From NCBI GenBank assembly GCA_027485695.1, contig JAIXQO010000002.1, positions 62,001-126,000 of the forward strand: 64,000 nucleotides of DNA, read 5' to 3'. Position numbers and translations under genes: made by a program. Shown in pieces: positions 45,532 through 54,603 of the stretch. The notes beneath the pieces were generated by a model. It saw only the letters and a program-made list of their open reading frames with translations, ran no database searches and was not told the DNA's origin. How positions within the stretch are numbered: position 1 is the first letter of the stretch; every line of letters begins with the position of its first letter. The stretch is from Pseudomonadota bacterium. Its GTDB lineage: Bacteria; Bdellovibrionota; UBA1018.

Positions 45532-46026
45532 TTAGAATTCGCCGCTTTTGGTGAAAAGCTCAGCGTCGTAGTGCGCTTGGTGATCTTCGTACATGTCACC
45601 GCGAATTCGATACGGATACATGATGCTCTCAGGGATATTTCCCCAAGCGCCGCCAACGTTGATCACGGACGTTTGGTGTTTACGGCGAATCACGCAATGG
45701 CCCAGCTCGTGGTAGATGACCTCTTGCTGGCTCATTGGATCCAACGTCAACCAGATGCGTTCGTTGATAGTCACGCGAGGGGTTTCGCCTTCGGTGATCT
45801 CACAAACTCCCGTTTCGTTGAGCGTTGGCGTAGAGCCAAACGATACGATTAAATCCGTGATGGCGATCGAGCGGCCTTGTGCGGCAGCGACCGTTTCAAA
45901 ATTGGAGACGTAGGATTCGAACTGCGAATCGACCTGATAGAGATCGACTTTGTCTTTCTCTTTTTTCGCGCAAGCTTGTAGCGCGAAAAATGCGGTTGCG
46001 ATCATTACCCCTTTGATCAGCTTCAT
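45532..46026 (-). CDS. Lipoprotein with HELGHC zinc motif
   Basis: Signal peptide with lipobox ALQACAKK. YHELGHCVIRRKH near 105 and NIPESIMYPYRI near 130 fit a known type of putative metallopeptidase in predatory and gliding bacteria. Start at ATG 46026 with GGGGGAA upstream; a longer ORF start at 46050 gives no sensible signal peptide. Two palindromes upstream may be operators. Confidence 0.7.
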   Translation of the reverse strand: MKLIKGVMIATAFFALQACAKKEKDKVDLYQVDSQFESYVSNFETVAAAQGRSIAITDLIVSFGSTPTLNETGVCEITEGETPRVTINERIWLTLDPMSQQEVIYHELGHCVIRRKHQTSVINVGGAWGNIPESIMYPYRIRGDMYEDHQAHYDAELFTKSGEF

Positions 46027-46102
46027 GTCCAAATTCCCCCGACGTTCCATTTGACTGGACTTGATTTATTTAGTCTCTGATATTGGGGTAAACCTCGCAA
46101 TG

Positions 46103-46198
46103 CGTCATAAATGACGATCTTCAATATTTTGGGGTCTTTTTCTCACCTCGTTTTTATTCATGTTATAAATAAAAACATAGAGCTGAGTCACAAATGAC
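46103..46198. promoter_or_regulatory. Pair of GTCA-type palindromes
   Basis: CGTCATAAATGACG (46103-46116, perfect arms) and GTCACAAATGAC (46187-46198). Centres are 83 bp apart, close to a whole number of helical turns. They lie 80-170 bp upstream of the HELGHC lipoprotein gene. Probable paired operator; no known regulator can be named. Confidence 0.4.
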
Positions 46199-46213
46199 CC
46201 GGGCACTCTCCTT

Positions 46214-46255
46214 AAAAAAAACGCCGACCCAGGCGAATTGCGCAAGAGTCGGCGT
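46214..46255 (-). terminator. Terminator after the SRPBCC gene
   Basis: ACGCCGAC/GTCGGCGT perfect 8-bp arms at 46221-46228 and 46248-46255. On the minus strand a run of T follows (46220-46214). Confidence 0.88.
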
Positions 46256-46307
46256 ACAAAATTTCATGATCTAAAAACGAATCCCTTCGAAATCCGATCG
46301 ACTCTCG

Positions 46308-46844
46308 TTATCGAGACTCGACCAATTGCTTTAAGTTCGTCAATCCTTCGGAAAGTGGATCTCCAATCATTTCCTCGAAGTTTAAAAAGAGACTCGCCAC
46401 CTGAGTCATCAAGCTATTTTTTCCACTTGTCGTCCAGGTGACCCGGCTCCCTGTAGAAGTAGCGATGAGATTGAATCGCATGTCATGATGAGCTTCCATC
46501 GGTTCCACCAACTGCAGACTCATGACGATATCAGAGGGTGCAACAGAGGAGGTAATCTCCATTTTTCCAGCGCCAGCATCTGAATTTCCTTTCCAGTCGA
46601 TAAATGCGCCAACACCGATCGCACCACTTCCTCCACCGACGACTTTTTTCATCTGTGGATCCAGTTTTTCGTAGGGAGACCACTTTTTCCATTCGTTCAA
46701 ATTATTGATGAGAGGAAATACCTGAGCAGGATCCGCTTGGATCTCTACCGATCTCGAGTAAGAAAACTCACTTGGAAAAGTGCTTGCGTACCCAATGACT
46801 GCCAACAAGACGAGCAAGACGCCCGCAGAAACCTTTAGAAACAC
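46308..46844 (-). CDS. SRPBCC-family (polyketide-cyclase-like) protein, membrane-anchored
   Basis: N-terminal transmembrane helix (VSAGVLLVLLAVIGYAST), then a START-like lipid/ligand-binding fold. SYSRSVEIQADPAQVFPLINNLNEWKKWSPY is the typical opening and TTSGKNSL... the C-terminal half. 178 residues. Family members bind hydrophobic ligands; specificity unknown. Confidence 0.85.
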   Translation of the reverse strand: MFLKVSAGVLLVLLAVIGYASTFPSEFSYSRSVEIQADPAQVFPLINNLNEWKKWSPYEKLDPQMKKVVGGGSGAIGVGAFIDWKGNSDAGAGKMEITSSVAPSDIVMSLQLVEPMEAHHDMRFNLIATSTGSRVTWTTSGKNSLMTQVASLFLNFEEMIGDPLSEGLTNLKQLVESR

Positions 46845-46924
46845 ACGATCTCCTTTGGAAAAATCAGCTGACCTAAAACTTCAGATGAATGTCGGCGAAT
46901 ATAAATAAACACTCTGCAGAAGAA

Positions 46925-46967
46925 CTAAAAAACGCACTGAAACAGCCAGAAGTGTTTCAGTGCGTTT
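46925..46967 (-). terminator. Terminator after pckG
   Basis: 15-bp arms AAACGCACTGAAACA/TGTTTCAGTGCGTTT at 46930-46944 and 46953-46967 with T-run on the minus strand. It lies 30 bp after the pckG stop. Confidence 0.88.
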
Positions 46968-46996
46968 CACATAAATTTCAAAACTTTATACGACGG

Positions 46997-48856
46997 CTAA
47001 AAAGTAGGAGATACCCCTGAACCGATCAAAGGTGAAACTTGTGCTGATTCAGATTGGAATCTCGTTCGGATTGCTCCGACCATCTCACGAAGCTCGATCG
47101 GCGATTCCGCGCCAAGTCCATCCAAAAACTCACCCGCTGTATCGAGTTCACGCATCCATTCGTCGCGGGAAAGACGAGTGACCGCATGGAACTGCTCCGG
47201 ACCGAAATCGAGTCCTTCGAATCGGAGGTCCTCAAAACGAGGCATGAAGCCGATTGGAGTTTCCGTCGCGCCACCGCGTTCCTCGATCCGGGAGAAGATC
47301 CACTCGAGCACCCGCATGTTATCGCCGTATCCCGGCCAGACGAATTTGCCATCGGCGTTTTTCCGGAACCAATTCACACCGAAAATCAGCGGGGCTTGAT
47401 CGCCGAGTTTTTCACCCATTTTCAACCAGTGAGTGAAATAGGTTCCGACGTTGTAACCACAGAACGGAAGCATCGCCATCGGGTCGCGTCTCACAACGCC
47501 CACCTTGCCCGTCGCAGCCGCGGTCGTTTCGCTCCCGGTACTCGCCGCAACGAATACTCCGTGCGCCCAGTTGAGCGATTGATAGACGAGCGGCACGGTA
47601 TCTGCGCGACGCCCACCAAAAATGAATGCGGAAATCGGGACGCCTTGGCTCGATTGCCAGTTCTCGTCGACGGATGGACACTGGCTGGCTGGGCTCGTGA
47701 AACGAGCATTGGGATGCGCGGCCTTGGTTCCGCTCTCGGGCGTCCAGTTCTGGTTGCCTTGCCAATCGGTCAACCCTTCGGGCGCTTGATCAGTCAACCC
47801 TTCCCACCAGACGTCACCATCGGGAGTCAGCGCGACGTTCGTGAAGATCGTGTTTTTTGCGAGGGTTTGAATCGCATTCGGATTCGTGCGCAAACTGGTA
47901 CCGGGCGCGACTCCGAAATATCCAGCCTCTGGATTGATCGCATGCAAGCGACCATCGGCGCCAGGACGAATCCAAGCGATGTCATCACCGACGGTCGTGA
48001 CTTTCCAACCGCCATAGAGCTTGGGTGGGATCAACATCGCGAAATTGGTTTTTCCGCAAGCGCTCGGGAACGCAGCCGCTACATAGTGCTTCTTGCCTTG
48101 CGGATTCTCCACGCCGAGGATCAACATGTGCTCGGCGAGCCAACCTTCATCTCGACCTTGAGTGGAGGCGATCCTGAGCGCGAAACATTTCTTGCCCAAC
48201 AATGCGTTACCGCCGTAGCCGCTTCCAAAACTCCAGATCTCGCGAGTCTCCGGATAATGGACAATGTATTTCTCGGGGTTACAGGGCCATTTCACGTCTT
48301 GCTCATTTTTCGCAAGAGGGCGGCCCACCGTGTGAACTGCTTTGACGAATTCGCCATCTTTTCCGAGTTTTTTCAATGCTTGGTCGCCCATGCGGGTCAT
48401 GATCCGCATATTGACCACAACATAAGGAGAATCAGTCAGCTCAACACCGATCTTCGAGAGCGGTGAATCGACCGGCCCCATGCAAAACGGGATCACATAG
48501 AGAGTGCGGCCCTTCATGGAGCCACTGAAAAGCGGGCTCAATGTCGCGCGCATTTCCGCAGGATCGCGCCAATGATTGGTCACACCTGCGTCTTCGCGGT
48601 TTTTGGAACAGATGAACGTGCGGTCTTCGACACGAGCGACATCGCTTGGGTCGGAGAGCGCGAGGAACGAGTTCGGGCGAAGTTTCGGATTCAGTCTCGT
48701 GAGCGTACCTTTGGCGACCATCATGTCGCAGAGGTCTGCGTATTCTTTCTCACTTCCATCACACCAAACCACTTGGTCCGGGGTGGTCAACTCAGTCACT
48801 TCTTTTACCCAGCGGAGCAGTTCCGCGTGGTCAGTCATGGGCTCAATACGAGACAT
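46997..48856 (-). CDS. pckG: Phosphoenolpyruvate carboxykinase (GTP)
   Basis: Converts oxaloacetate and GTP to PEP. 619 residues, the size of GTP enzymes. [14 protein letters not shown] (near 270, kinase-1 loop with catalytic Cys), [10 protein letters not shown] (near 300) and [14 protein letters not shown] (near 425) are all present. Monocistronic with a strong terminator. Points to gluconeogenic growth on amino acids. Confidence 0.97.
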   Translation of the reverse strand: MSRIEPMTDHAELLRWVKEVTELTTPDQVVWCDGSEKEYADLCDMMVAKGTLTRLNPKLRPNSFLALSDPSDVARVEDRTFICSKNREDAGVTNHWRDPAEMRATLSPLFSGSMKGRTLYVIPFCMGPVDSPLSKIGVELTDSPYVVVNMRIMTRMGDQALKKLGKDGEFVKAVHTVGRPLAKNEQDVKWPCNPEKYIVHYPETREIWSFGSGYGGNALLGKKCFALRIASTQGRDEGWLAEHMLILGVENPQGKKHYVAAAFPSACGKTNFAMLIPPKLYGGWKVTTVGDDIAWIRPGADGRLHAINPEAGYFGVAPGTSLRTNPNAIQTLAKNTIFTNVALTPDGDVWWEGLTDQAPEGLTDWQGNQNWTPESGTKAAHPNARFTSPASQCPSVDENWQSSQGVPISAFIFGGRRADTVPLVYQSLNWAHGVFVAASTGSETTAAATGKVGVVRRDPMAMLPFCGYNVGTYFTHWLKMGEKLGDQAPLIFGVNWFRKNADGKFVWPGYGDNMRVLEWIFSRIEERGGATETPIGFMPRFEDLRFEGLDFGPEQFHAVTRLSRDEWMRELDTAGEFLDGLGAESPIELREMVGAIRTRFQSESAQVSPLIGSGVSPTF

Positions 48857-48990
48857 GGCATTCCCTTTCTTATTCCCGGAGCGTTCATAGGAACGCCTGA
48901 CCGAGCACTACGTTGATGAGTTACGCCAGTCTAAGCAAAGAAAGATCAAATGAGCCAGTTGAAAGTAGCCCTTCCTGACCACGTGAGTCA

Positions 48991-50307
48991 CTAAATCAGC
49001 TTGAGCCCGAACGCGATCTCCAGGCGATCCAACGTCTCTTGCGTCTCCAGGTAAAAGGCAGGATCGCGCAAGTCATCGAGCGACAATCGATCCCGGTAGC
49101 GTGACTGCACCAGTCCTTGTAGCAAGGACTCCTGCTCTTTTGTGAGCCAGGCTCCCGGCAAAACGTCCGACCTCTCGGATTCCGTTAGTGCGACACGTAG
49201 CCGCAGACACGCCGGACCACCGCCGTTTTTCATACTCTCTTTGAGATCAAAAAAATGCGCGGATTTCAAACGACCACTCTGGGAAATCAATCGATGAATC
49301 GCTGATTCCACGCGCGGATTCTCACGGCACTCTTCGGGGGCGATCAAAGTCATCTCGCCACTTGGGAGAGTCAGGAGTTGTGAATTGAACAGATACGAAG
49401 AAACGACTTCGGAAAGCGGTAACTCCGCTTCACTCACCTCCAACCACTCGAGCTGAATCCCATGGCGACTGACCGCCTCGCGAATCATTTGGCCCGATGT
49501 CCGAGGATCCTCGAATGTTTTTTCGTGGCAAAGATAGACGTTTTCATTCGTCACGCTGATCACGTCATTGTGAAATACGCCGGCATCGATTGCCTCACGC
49601 GACTGGCGAACGAATAAAACACGATCCACAGCCAGACCATGCAAACGCGCGATGGCCTGCGATGCTTCCAAAGCCTGACGAGCTGGGAATCTCTTGGGGT
49701 CGAGAGCAGACGAACCGAGTACTTCACGACCGTAGAAAAAAATCTCTACCCCTGGGTCGCTGTGCGAAGACGCGATTCGTCCATGGTTCGCGGCGCCTTC
49801 GTCTCCTAAGGTCGAGTCGATGGGATCATGGTGTAAGAAACGCGTTCCGCGAAATACCTGTTTGAGCATGGATGAGGTCAAAGGCGATTCGAAACTTCGG
49901 TGCAATTTCGCCGATAAATTCGCCGCCGTGAAATGAGCTTTGCTGTCAACGCAGTCGCGGCTCGGTGAAAACGTCCCGCTATTGGCCACCCACATCGACG
50001 ACGCGGAATAAACGGCGGACACTAATTGAGGAGAATCTTGAAACGCCCGCTCGATCATCTCTGCTTCCGTGCCTCGGTAGCCCAAGCGATAGAGCGCATC
50101 CACCCGCGGACGCCTCATCGGCGGAAACAACCCTTGCGGAATACCTAAGTCCCGGACGAACGCTGCTTTTTTTAATCCTTGGAGGGCGGCCGCGCGCGGA
50201 TTGGAAACGGACTGGGCGTTTTGCATCGACGCCTGATTGCCGAACGATTGCCCTGCGTAATGGTGAGTGGGGCCGACGAGTCCATCAAACTGAGTTTCCA
50301 GATTCAT
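48991..50307 (-). CDS. astB: N-succinylarginine dihydrolase
   Basis: Second step of the arginine succinyltransferase pathway, releasing 2 NH3 and CO2. FDGLVGPTHHYAG lies at the N-terminus, LHHDPIDSTLGDEGAANH near 155-172 and the catalytic Cys in NGGGPACLRLRVAL near 360. 438 residues. No other ast gene is near. Expected to feed arginine nitrogen and carbon to metabolism. Confidence 0.95.
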   Translation of the reverse strand: MNLETQFDGLVGPTHHYAGQSFGNQASMQNAQSVSNPRAAALQGLKKAAFVRDLGIPQGLFPPMRRPRVDALYRLGYRGTEAEMIERAFQDSPQLVSAVYSASSMWVANSGTFSPSRDCVDSKAHFTAANLSAKLHRSFESPLTSSMLKQVFRGTRFLHHDPIDSTLGDEGAANHGRIASSHSDPGVEIFFYGREVLGSSALDPKRFPARQALEASQAIARLHGLAVDRVLFVRQSREAIDAGVFHNDVISVTNENVYLCHEKTFEDPRTSGQMIREAVSRHGIQLEWLEVSEAELPLSEVVSSYLFNSQLLTLPSGEMTLIAPEECRENPRVESAIHRLISQSGRLKSAHFFDLKESMKNGGGPACLRLRVALTESERSDVLPGAWLTKEQESLLQGLVQSRYRDRLSLDDLRDPAFYLETQETLDRLEIAFGLKLI

Positions 50308-50317
50308 TCGATCGCGC

Positions 50318-50755
50318 TCATTCTTTTTTCAATTGAAACGTACCCGAGTAGCTCGATGGCTCATGCCAGATGCCTTCGACTTTGCGGCCCATGGAACCAT
50401 CTAAGATTCCTGTGAACGTTTTTGGCTGCGCTTCTTTGCCAAAATTCGAGGCGAACTGTATCTGCATACCATCCACGTATCCCGAGATCGATCCTTGGAG
50501 TTCAGGTTTTCCAGCGCCTTGAGACTCCGAGATGGTGCCGCTGATCACTTCGTCTTTGATGACGAGCCAGAGTTTGAATGGGTATTCTTTTGCACCAGTA
50601 TCTGCGCCATCAGCGGAGCGATAGGCTCCAAGCCACTTGCCAGAAAGCTTCTCAGCGCCCGGCAAAGTGACGGGCCGAGGTGTGGAACAGGCGGCAGATA
50701 GGACAAAACCGAGAATCAAACTACCACGGGCTAACCATCCAAATAGATCTTCCAT
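50318..50755 (-). CDS. Lipoprotein, unknown
   Basis: Signal with lipobox VLSAACST. A beta-rich mature part with alternating Gly and aromatic residues (GKWLGAYRS, GTISESQG, GIWHEPSSYSGTFQL) looks like a small beta-barrel or calycin-like fold. I used ATG 50755; an in-frame start at 50779 would add eight residues. 10 bp from astB on the same strand. Confidence 0.65.
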   Translation of the reverse strand: MEDLFGWLARGSLILGFVLSAACSTPRPVTLPGAEKLSGKWLGAYRSADGADTGAKEYPFKLWLVIKDEVISGTISESQGAGKPELQGSISGYVDGMQIQFASNFGKEAQPKTFTGILDGSMGRKVEGIWHEPSSYSGTFQLKKE

Positions 50756-50840
50756 AAGACTTATTTGATCCGAAGCCATGCGAGTTGGCTATCAAATCCG
50801 TATGATATTCCACCTAGTTCAAGATCAGAAATCTGAGTTT

Positions 50841-50928
50841 CTAAAAACACAGCGGCGGTTTTTCCCCCGTTCGAGAAAAACCGCCGCCGGCTTGGCCAGA
50901 TCCCTGCGAGAAGCAAACCCCTCTCATA
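50841..50928 (-). repeat. Structured 3' element, copy A
   Basis: A 12-bp stem (50852-50863/50876-50887) with an A/C-rich loop; on the minus strand it is preceded by GAGAGGGGTTT and followed by TGTGTTTTTA. It lies just after the secreted coiled-coil gene. Copy B (52039-52122) has the same layout, with stem bases changed in pairs. Confidence 0.75.
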
Positions 50929-50952
50929 GGTCGGCAAAATCTTTGGATCGAA

Positions 50953-51381
50953 CTAGTCTAAGTGCACAGTTTCGACCGAGGTCACTTGGGAGCGCGCCGT
51001 AGGCTCGCAGGCTATTCCAATTTGCTCACATATCTCACGCTCTTGTTTGCGAGAAAGGTCATCCTCTGCGTCCCTTTGGCGACCATGGATTTCCTGGAGT
51101 TTTCCCAGATAAGCGGAGCCTCGGAGATTTGAGCTAGTCTCCCTAAACTGTTCCATTTCGACTGAATGCTTCATCCGCAATTCATTGAACTCGAGGCGAT
51201 GTTTTTTCTGAATCTGACGGAGTTTTTCCGTACGCGATACAACCGTAGTCGGAGCCACCGCTCCATTCACTTCTGTTCCTTGAAACGAGAGATTCCTGGT
51301 TGCGCCTACTCGATCCTCTGAATAGGCTGCGTTGACGACAGACATAAGAACAACGACTGAAATCCATCCCGATTGAACCAT
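50953..51381 (-). CDS. Small exported coiled-coil protein
   Basis: Signal peptide (VQSGWISVVVLMSVVNAAYSE) and a charged, heptad-like helix (EKLRQIQKKHRLEFNELRMK, then EMEQFRETS; QEIHGRQRDAEDDLSRKQER), ending in a Cys-containing tail. ATG 51381 has GGGGGAA at 13 bases. About 142 residues. It lies between copies A and B of a structured element, with the macrodomain gene. Confidence 0.65.
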   Translation of the reverse strand: MVQSGWISVVVLMSVVNAAYSEDRVGATRNLSFQGTEVNGAVAPTTVVSRTEKLRQIQKKHRLEFNELRMKHSVEMEQFRETSSNLRGSAYLGKLQEIHGRQRDAEDDLSRKQEREICEQIGIACEPTARSQVTSVETVHLD

Positions 51382-51570
51382 CTCATCACTTCCCCCAGAA
51401 CTGATCCTAGGTGAGTCCATCGGGGTTCGAAATCCGTCATGTTTGACTCAGAATTGGCTCAGGCATTATCGAGGAAAACTTCACGAAATTGCTCAAACTC
51501 TAGACGTTTTTCCATCAATTGTTACAAGATAACAACAGTTGGGAAGCGCCTCCCACTGCACCCCGCAGAG

Positions 51571-52011
51571 TCAGAGGCAATAAACGCTCACTTCGAAATC
51601 AGTGAATACCTCATTCAAGATAGATTCGATGACATTCCAGTCACCGCCAGCTAGGCCAGCACCGATTTTGGGCATCGCGATCGAAAGCCCTCTGTCCCGT
51701 GCGAACGTTTTGAGCTGAATCATGCAGGCTCGAATGGCGTCGTAGTTTGCGTGGCAAATCCCGCGCGGAAGAAACTCATCTTGTGTCGCGCAATTCGCGA
51801 TCCATTTGCCGTTTGGTTGAGCAACGAATTGTACTTCGCCGAGGCGCCAACCCTCTTGCTCGTACTTCTCCAAATAGCGTTGATAGGCCTCGGGATACTG
51901 GTCACGAACTAATTTAGCCACGCCAGACCCCATCACACCCTGGCAATTACATCCATGCGCGATGATCGTGGCGTTCGTCTCAAACAGATCTCCCTGAATG
52001 TAGTGGATCAT
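51571..52011 (-). CDS. Macrodomain protein, TARG1-like ADP-ribose hydrolase
   Basis: 146 residues make a single macrodomain. IHYIQGDLFETNATIIAHGCNCQG at 2-25 and GVMGSGVAKLV near 25-35 supply the ADP-ribose loops. LSIAMPKIGAGLAGGDWNVIESIL near 108-131 matches the TARG1/ALC1-like C-terminus. Such enzymes remove ADP-ribose from glutamate, from nucleic acid ends or from O-acetyl-ADP-ribose. No ART or PARP gene is adjacent. Flanked by structured elements A and B. Confidence 0.85.
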   Translation of the reverse strand: MIHYIQGDLFETNATIIAHGCNCQGVMGSGVAKLVRDQYPEAYQRYLEKYEQEGWRLGEVQFVAQPNGKWIANCATQDEFLPRGICHANYDAIRACMIQLKTFARDRGLSIAMPKIGAGLAGGDWNVIESILNEVFTDFEVSVYCL

Positions 52012-52038
52012 AATCGCGGATTTATCACTGATTTAAGA

Positions 52039-52122
52039 CTAAAACCACAACAGCGCCTTTTCCCCCCGCTTGAGAAAAGGCGCTGCCGGTTTTTGCACAC
52101 CCCTCTGAGAGAAACCCCTCTT
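52039..52122 (-). repeat. Structured 3' element, copy B
   Basis: AGCGCCTTTT/AAAAGGCGCT stem (52052-52061/52075-52084) with a C-rich loop. On the minus strand AAGAGGGGTTT precedes it and GGTTTTAG follows. It begins at the stop of the Pro-rich secreted protein gene. Shares loop and flanks with copy A at 50841-50928. Confidence 0.75.
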
Positions 52123-52963
52123 AGAGATGGCAATCTTGGCTTTGATACTCGTAAAAAATCCTCTGATAGTTGTCGGCCGTATACGGACCGCAACCCGGAA
52201 ACGAGGTAGCCGTAGTCTGGTAACTCTGTAAACAACCTGCAAAAATCGCAGTCTCGCAAACCGGGAGCGGCGTCTGCTCCAGGAATCCCGCTCCTGGCAG
52301 TCCGTCGAGTGCGACGCTTGCCGAGCAATAAGCGGTGGCCGAGATCTGCCCGACGGCGAGACCGTCATCGAAACAGCCGCGGTTACAACTCATGTAGGCG
52401 TTCGCCATTCGATCCCAAACTTTGCGCCAGAACTGGGGTGAGCGAATGTGCTCTCTCCATTTGCGTTTGAACTCAGGATCCGGACGACCCGGGAGCGCCG
52501 GTTGAGATGCCATCGTGCCAAGACTCAAAACCTGATTCGAAAGTAAACGAAGTGCGTCCGCCGCTTGTGCGCAGGATTTGCCACGAATGGAGTCGTTCAC
52601 CAGATTTGCTGCGCTCACTTCATCGATATCAGAAGAAGCAGGCGGCACTTCGATCATCCGCCCGCCTGGATTTGGTCGAGGCGAAGGAGGAGGAGTCGGA
52701 GTCGGTGTGGGTATCGGTGTTGGACGTGGCGGAGGCACAGGTATCGGAGGTGGCGGTATCGGGCGCGGAGGAACCGGCCGTGGCGGTACCGGACGAGGAG
52801 GCGCAGTTCTCACGCACCGACGAAGCACCGGATCATAAACCGTTCCCGGAGCACAGATCGGCGAACGAGGAGCAAGTGTACTACTCATAGAGGCCTCAGA
52901 GTGACCGAGAACTCCTGATCCCATCACTGCGGCGTATGCGACCATTCGCCAATGCATCTTCAT
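52121..52963 (-). CDS. Secreted protein with Pro-rich region
   Basis: Signal peptide (about 1-25) then a short Cys-containing segment (SPICAPGTVYDPVLRRCV). A Pro/Arg repeat of PPRP units occupies about 54-95. The C-terminal helical domain (about 110-280) carries eight or more cysteines (SCAQAADAL, SCNRGCF, YCSASV, VCETAIFAGC, GCGPYTAD, DCHL), so it is likely disulfide-bonded. A sigma-54-type promoter lies directly upstream. No family recognised. Confidence 0.75.
   Translation of the reverse strand: MKMHWRMVAYAAVMGSGVLGHSEASMSSTLAPRSPICAPGTVYDPVLRRCVRTAPPRPVPPRPVPPRPIPPPPIPVPPPRPTPIPTPTPTPPPSPRPNPGGRMIEVPPASSDIDEVSAANLVNDSIRGKSCAQAADALRLLSNQVLSLGTMASQPALPGRPDPEFKRKWREHIRSPQFWRKVWDRMANAYMSCNRGCFDDGLAVGQISATAYCSASVALDGLPGAGFLEQTPLPVCETAIFAGCLQSYQTTATSFPGCGPYTADNYQRIFYEYQSQDCHL
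52670..52808. repeat. Degenerate GG-rich tandem repeat (Pro-rich coding)
   Basis: Imperfect 9-15-bp GGA/GGC units on the + strand encode the PPRPxP repeat of the secreted protein. Length variation among strains is plausible. Confidence 0.65.
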
Positions 52964-52997
52964 GGTGAAACAATCCCCCCTTCTCTCGTTCGCTCTA

Positions 52998-53014
52998 TTG
53001 CGTCTTACGTGCCA
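52998..53014 (-). promoter_or_regulatory. Sigma-54-type -24/-12 promoter
   Basis: On the minus strand: TGGCACG (perfect), TAAG, ACGCA. The GG-GC spacing is exact; TT of the -12 box is replaced by AC. Transcription would start near 52989, 26 nt before ATG 52963. Confidence 0.5.
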
Positions 53015-53144
53015 AAGAGAGCGACCATAAAATGGTCAACGGCGGAGAATTGGAGTCGTTTGTTCACCAGACGAATCGGGACCAGGAGAATGAGTGGTTG
53101 CGGAATGCTCCGTCCATGAGACGCGAGCGGTGGGATTCACCGAA

Positions 53145-53180
53145 AAATCAAAAGCCCAACCGTTCACAGAACGATTGGGC
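53145..53180 (-). terminator. Terminator after the dicarboxylate symporter
   Basis: GCCCAACCGTT/AACGATTGGGC arms (one mismatch) at 53154-53164 and 53170-53180. On the minus strand TTTTGATTTTT follows. It is 31 bp after the stop. Confidence 0.82.
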
Positions 53181-53210
53181 CATCACTGATTGATTCAATC
53201 AAAAGAATGT

Positions 53211-54473
53211 CTACGCTTGTTCACCTTCAGCGACGCAGGCTGCGATGACCAAGTCTCCGCTCACGTTCAAAGTCGTGCGGCACATATCGAGGAAACGATC
53301 GACGCCAAGAATCAGTCCCATACCCTCGGCCGGGACTCCCACTTGAACAAGGAGAATCATGATGAGCGGAAGTGAGCCACCCGGAACGCCAGCGGTTCCG
53401 ATGCCGGCCAAGATCGAGAGGAGCACGACTTGGATTTGCTGAGCGAACGAAAGATCGACCTGATAGACCTGCGCTAAGAACAGGACGGTAATACCCTCGA
53501 AAAGTGCCGTTCCGTTCTGGTTGGCCGTAGATCCGACCGTCAGTACGAAACGCGAGATTCGAGCCGGAATCTTGAGCTCCCCTTCCGCGATCGCCAGCGA
53601 ACGAGGCAAGGTTGCGTTCGACGAAGCCGTGCTGAACGCATAAAGATAGACCTCACGGCAAGTTCTGAAAAACTCGAGAGGCGAACGCTTGGCCCAGACC
53701 TTGAGCGCGATGGAGTAAACGACGAACTGTTGAATCAGGAGTCCAACGACGACGATCGCAACGTAATAAAAGAGCGCTTCGAAAATCCCGAGGCCAAATC
53801 GATAGGCCGTATTAAAGACAATGGCAAAAACAGCATACGGCGCGAGCTTCATCGCCTGCTCGACGATCCACATGCAAGCCTCGAACGTGTTCTTAAAGAA
53901 CGGAATCAAAGACGGCTCTTGGTTCGCCTCGTGGTTTTTCGTACGGCTGAGCGCGACTCCAAAGAAAAGCGCGAAGAACATGAGTGCAATCATTTCACCG
54001 TCGAGCGCGCGAGCGGCTGAATCGATCGGGTTCTTCGGAACGAGTTCAACGATCGATTCCGCAAACGTTTTGGCTTGCGCAGCGTTGGACTGGATTTTCT
54101 CGACTGCGATCGTCTGGCCGCTGACGTCGACCGACGACAGATTGAAACCGACCCCCGGTTTAAACAGGTTCACGAGCCCAATTCCGATAAAAACGCTCGC
54201 TGAGCTTGCGATCACCGTATAAAGGAGCGTCCGACCGGCGATTTTGCCCAGACCGTGTCCTTCACCGAGCTCATAGACGCCCAAAACGAGAGCCGAGAAG
54301 ACCATCGGAACGACGATCATGAAGATCAGGCGGAGGAAAATCTGACCGAGTGGCGTGAACAGGTTTTTCGAAATACCCGCGACCAGCGCTGAATCTCCCA
54401 AAAACGCGTGAGCCAATGCACCCAACACCAGGCCCAGCACCAGGCCGATCAACAACTTAAAATGAGGCTTCAT
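53211..54473 (-). CDS. Dicarboxylate/amino acid:cation symporter (SDF family)
   Basis: Takes up glutamate, aspartate or C4-dicarboxylates with Na+ or H+. 420 residues. About eight helices plus the family re-entrant loops: SSNATLPRSLAIAEGELKIP (HP1), TVGSTANQNGTALFEG (TM7), GVPGGSLPLIMILLVQVGVP (HP2) and LGVDRFLDMCRTTLNVSGD (TM8). The substrate side-chain specificity (GltP versus DctA) cannot be set by eye. Confidence 0.94.
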   Translation of the reverse strand: MKPHFKLLIGLVLGLVLGALAHAFLGDSALVAGISKNLFTPLGQIFLRLIFMIVVPMVFSALVLGVYELGEGHGLGKIAGRTLLYTVIASSASVFIGIGLVNLFKPGVGFNLSSVDVSGQTIAVEKIQSNAAQAKTFAESIVELVPKNPIDSAARALDGEMIALMFFALFFGVALSRTKNHEANQEPSLIPFFKNTFEACMWIVEQAMKLAPYAVFAIVFNTAYRFGLGIFEALFYYVAIVVVGLLIQQFVVYSIALKVWAKRSPLEFFRTCREVYLYAFSTASSNATLPRSLAIAEGELKIPARISRFVLTVGSTANQNGTALFEGITVLFLAQVYQVDLSFAQQIQVVLLSILAGIGTAGVPGGSLPLIMILLVQVGVPAEGMGLILGVDRFLDMCRTTLNVSGDLVIAACVAEGEQA

Positions 54474-54603
54474 GGCGGCGACTCTACCCTAAGAGGCCCG
54501 AGTTCCTTTATAAATTTTTAAAGTCGGTGGATTTTTCGCTGCCTTAGGAATAGTCCTTTGATCCCGCTTGTTTCTCGACCCCAGACCGATCATCCTCAAG
54601 CAG

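Noticed and set aside
47054-48466. Long open frame (470 codons) on the + strand opposite pckG
   Set aside because: It runs antisense to a clear pckG with all motifs. High G+C third-position bias makes such shadows; the translation has no family pattern.
50868-50890. tRNA-like GTTCGAG in element copy A
   Set aside because: No acceptor, D or anticodon arms can be drawn; the sequence is explained by the hairpin loop.
51439-51654. Short + strand frame between the coiled-coil and macrodomain genes
   Set aside because: Mostly opposite the macrodomain gene; no start signal and no recognisable sequence.
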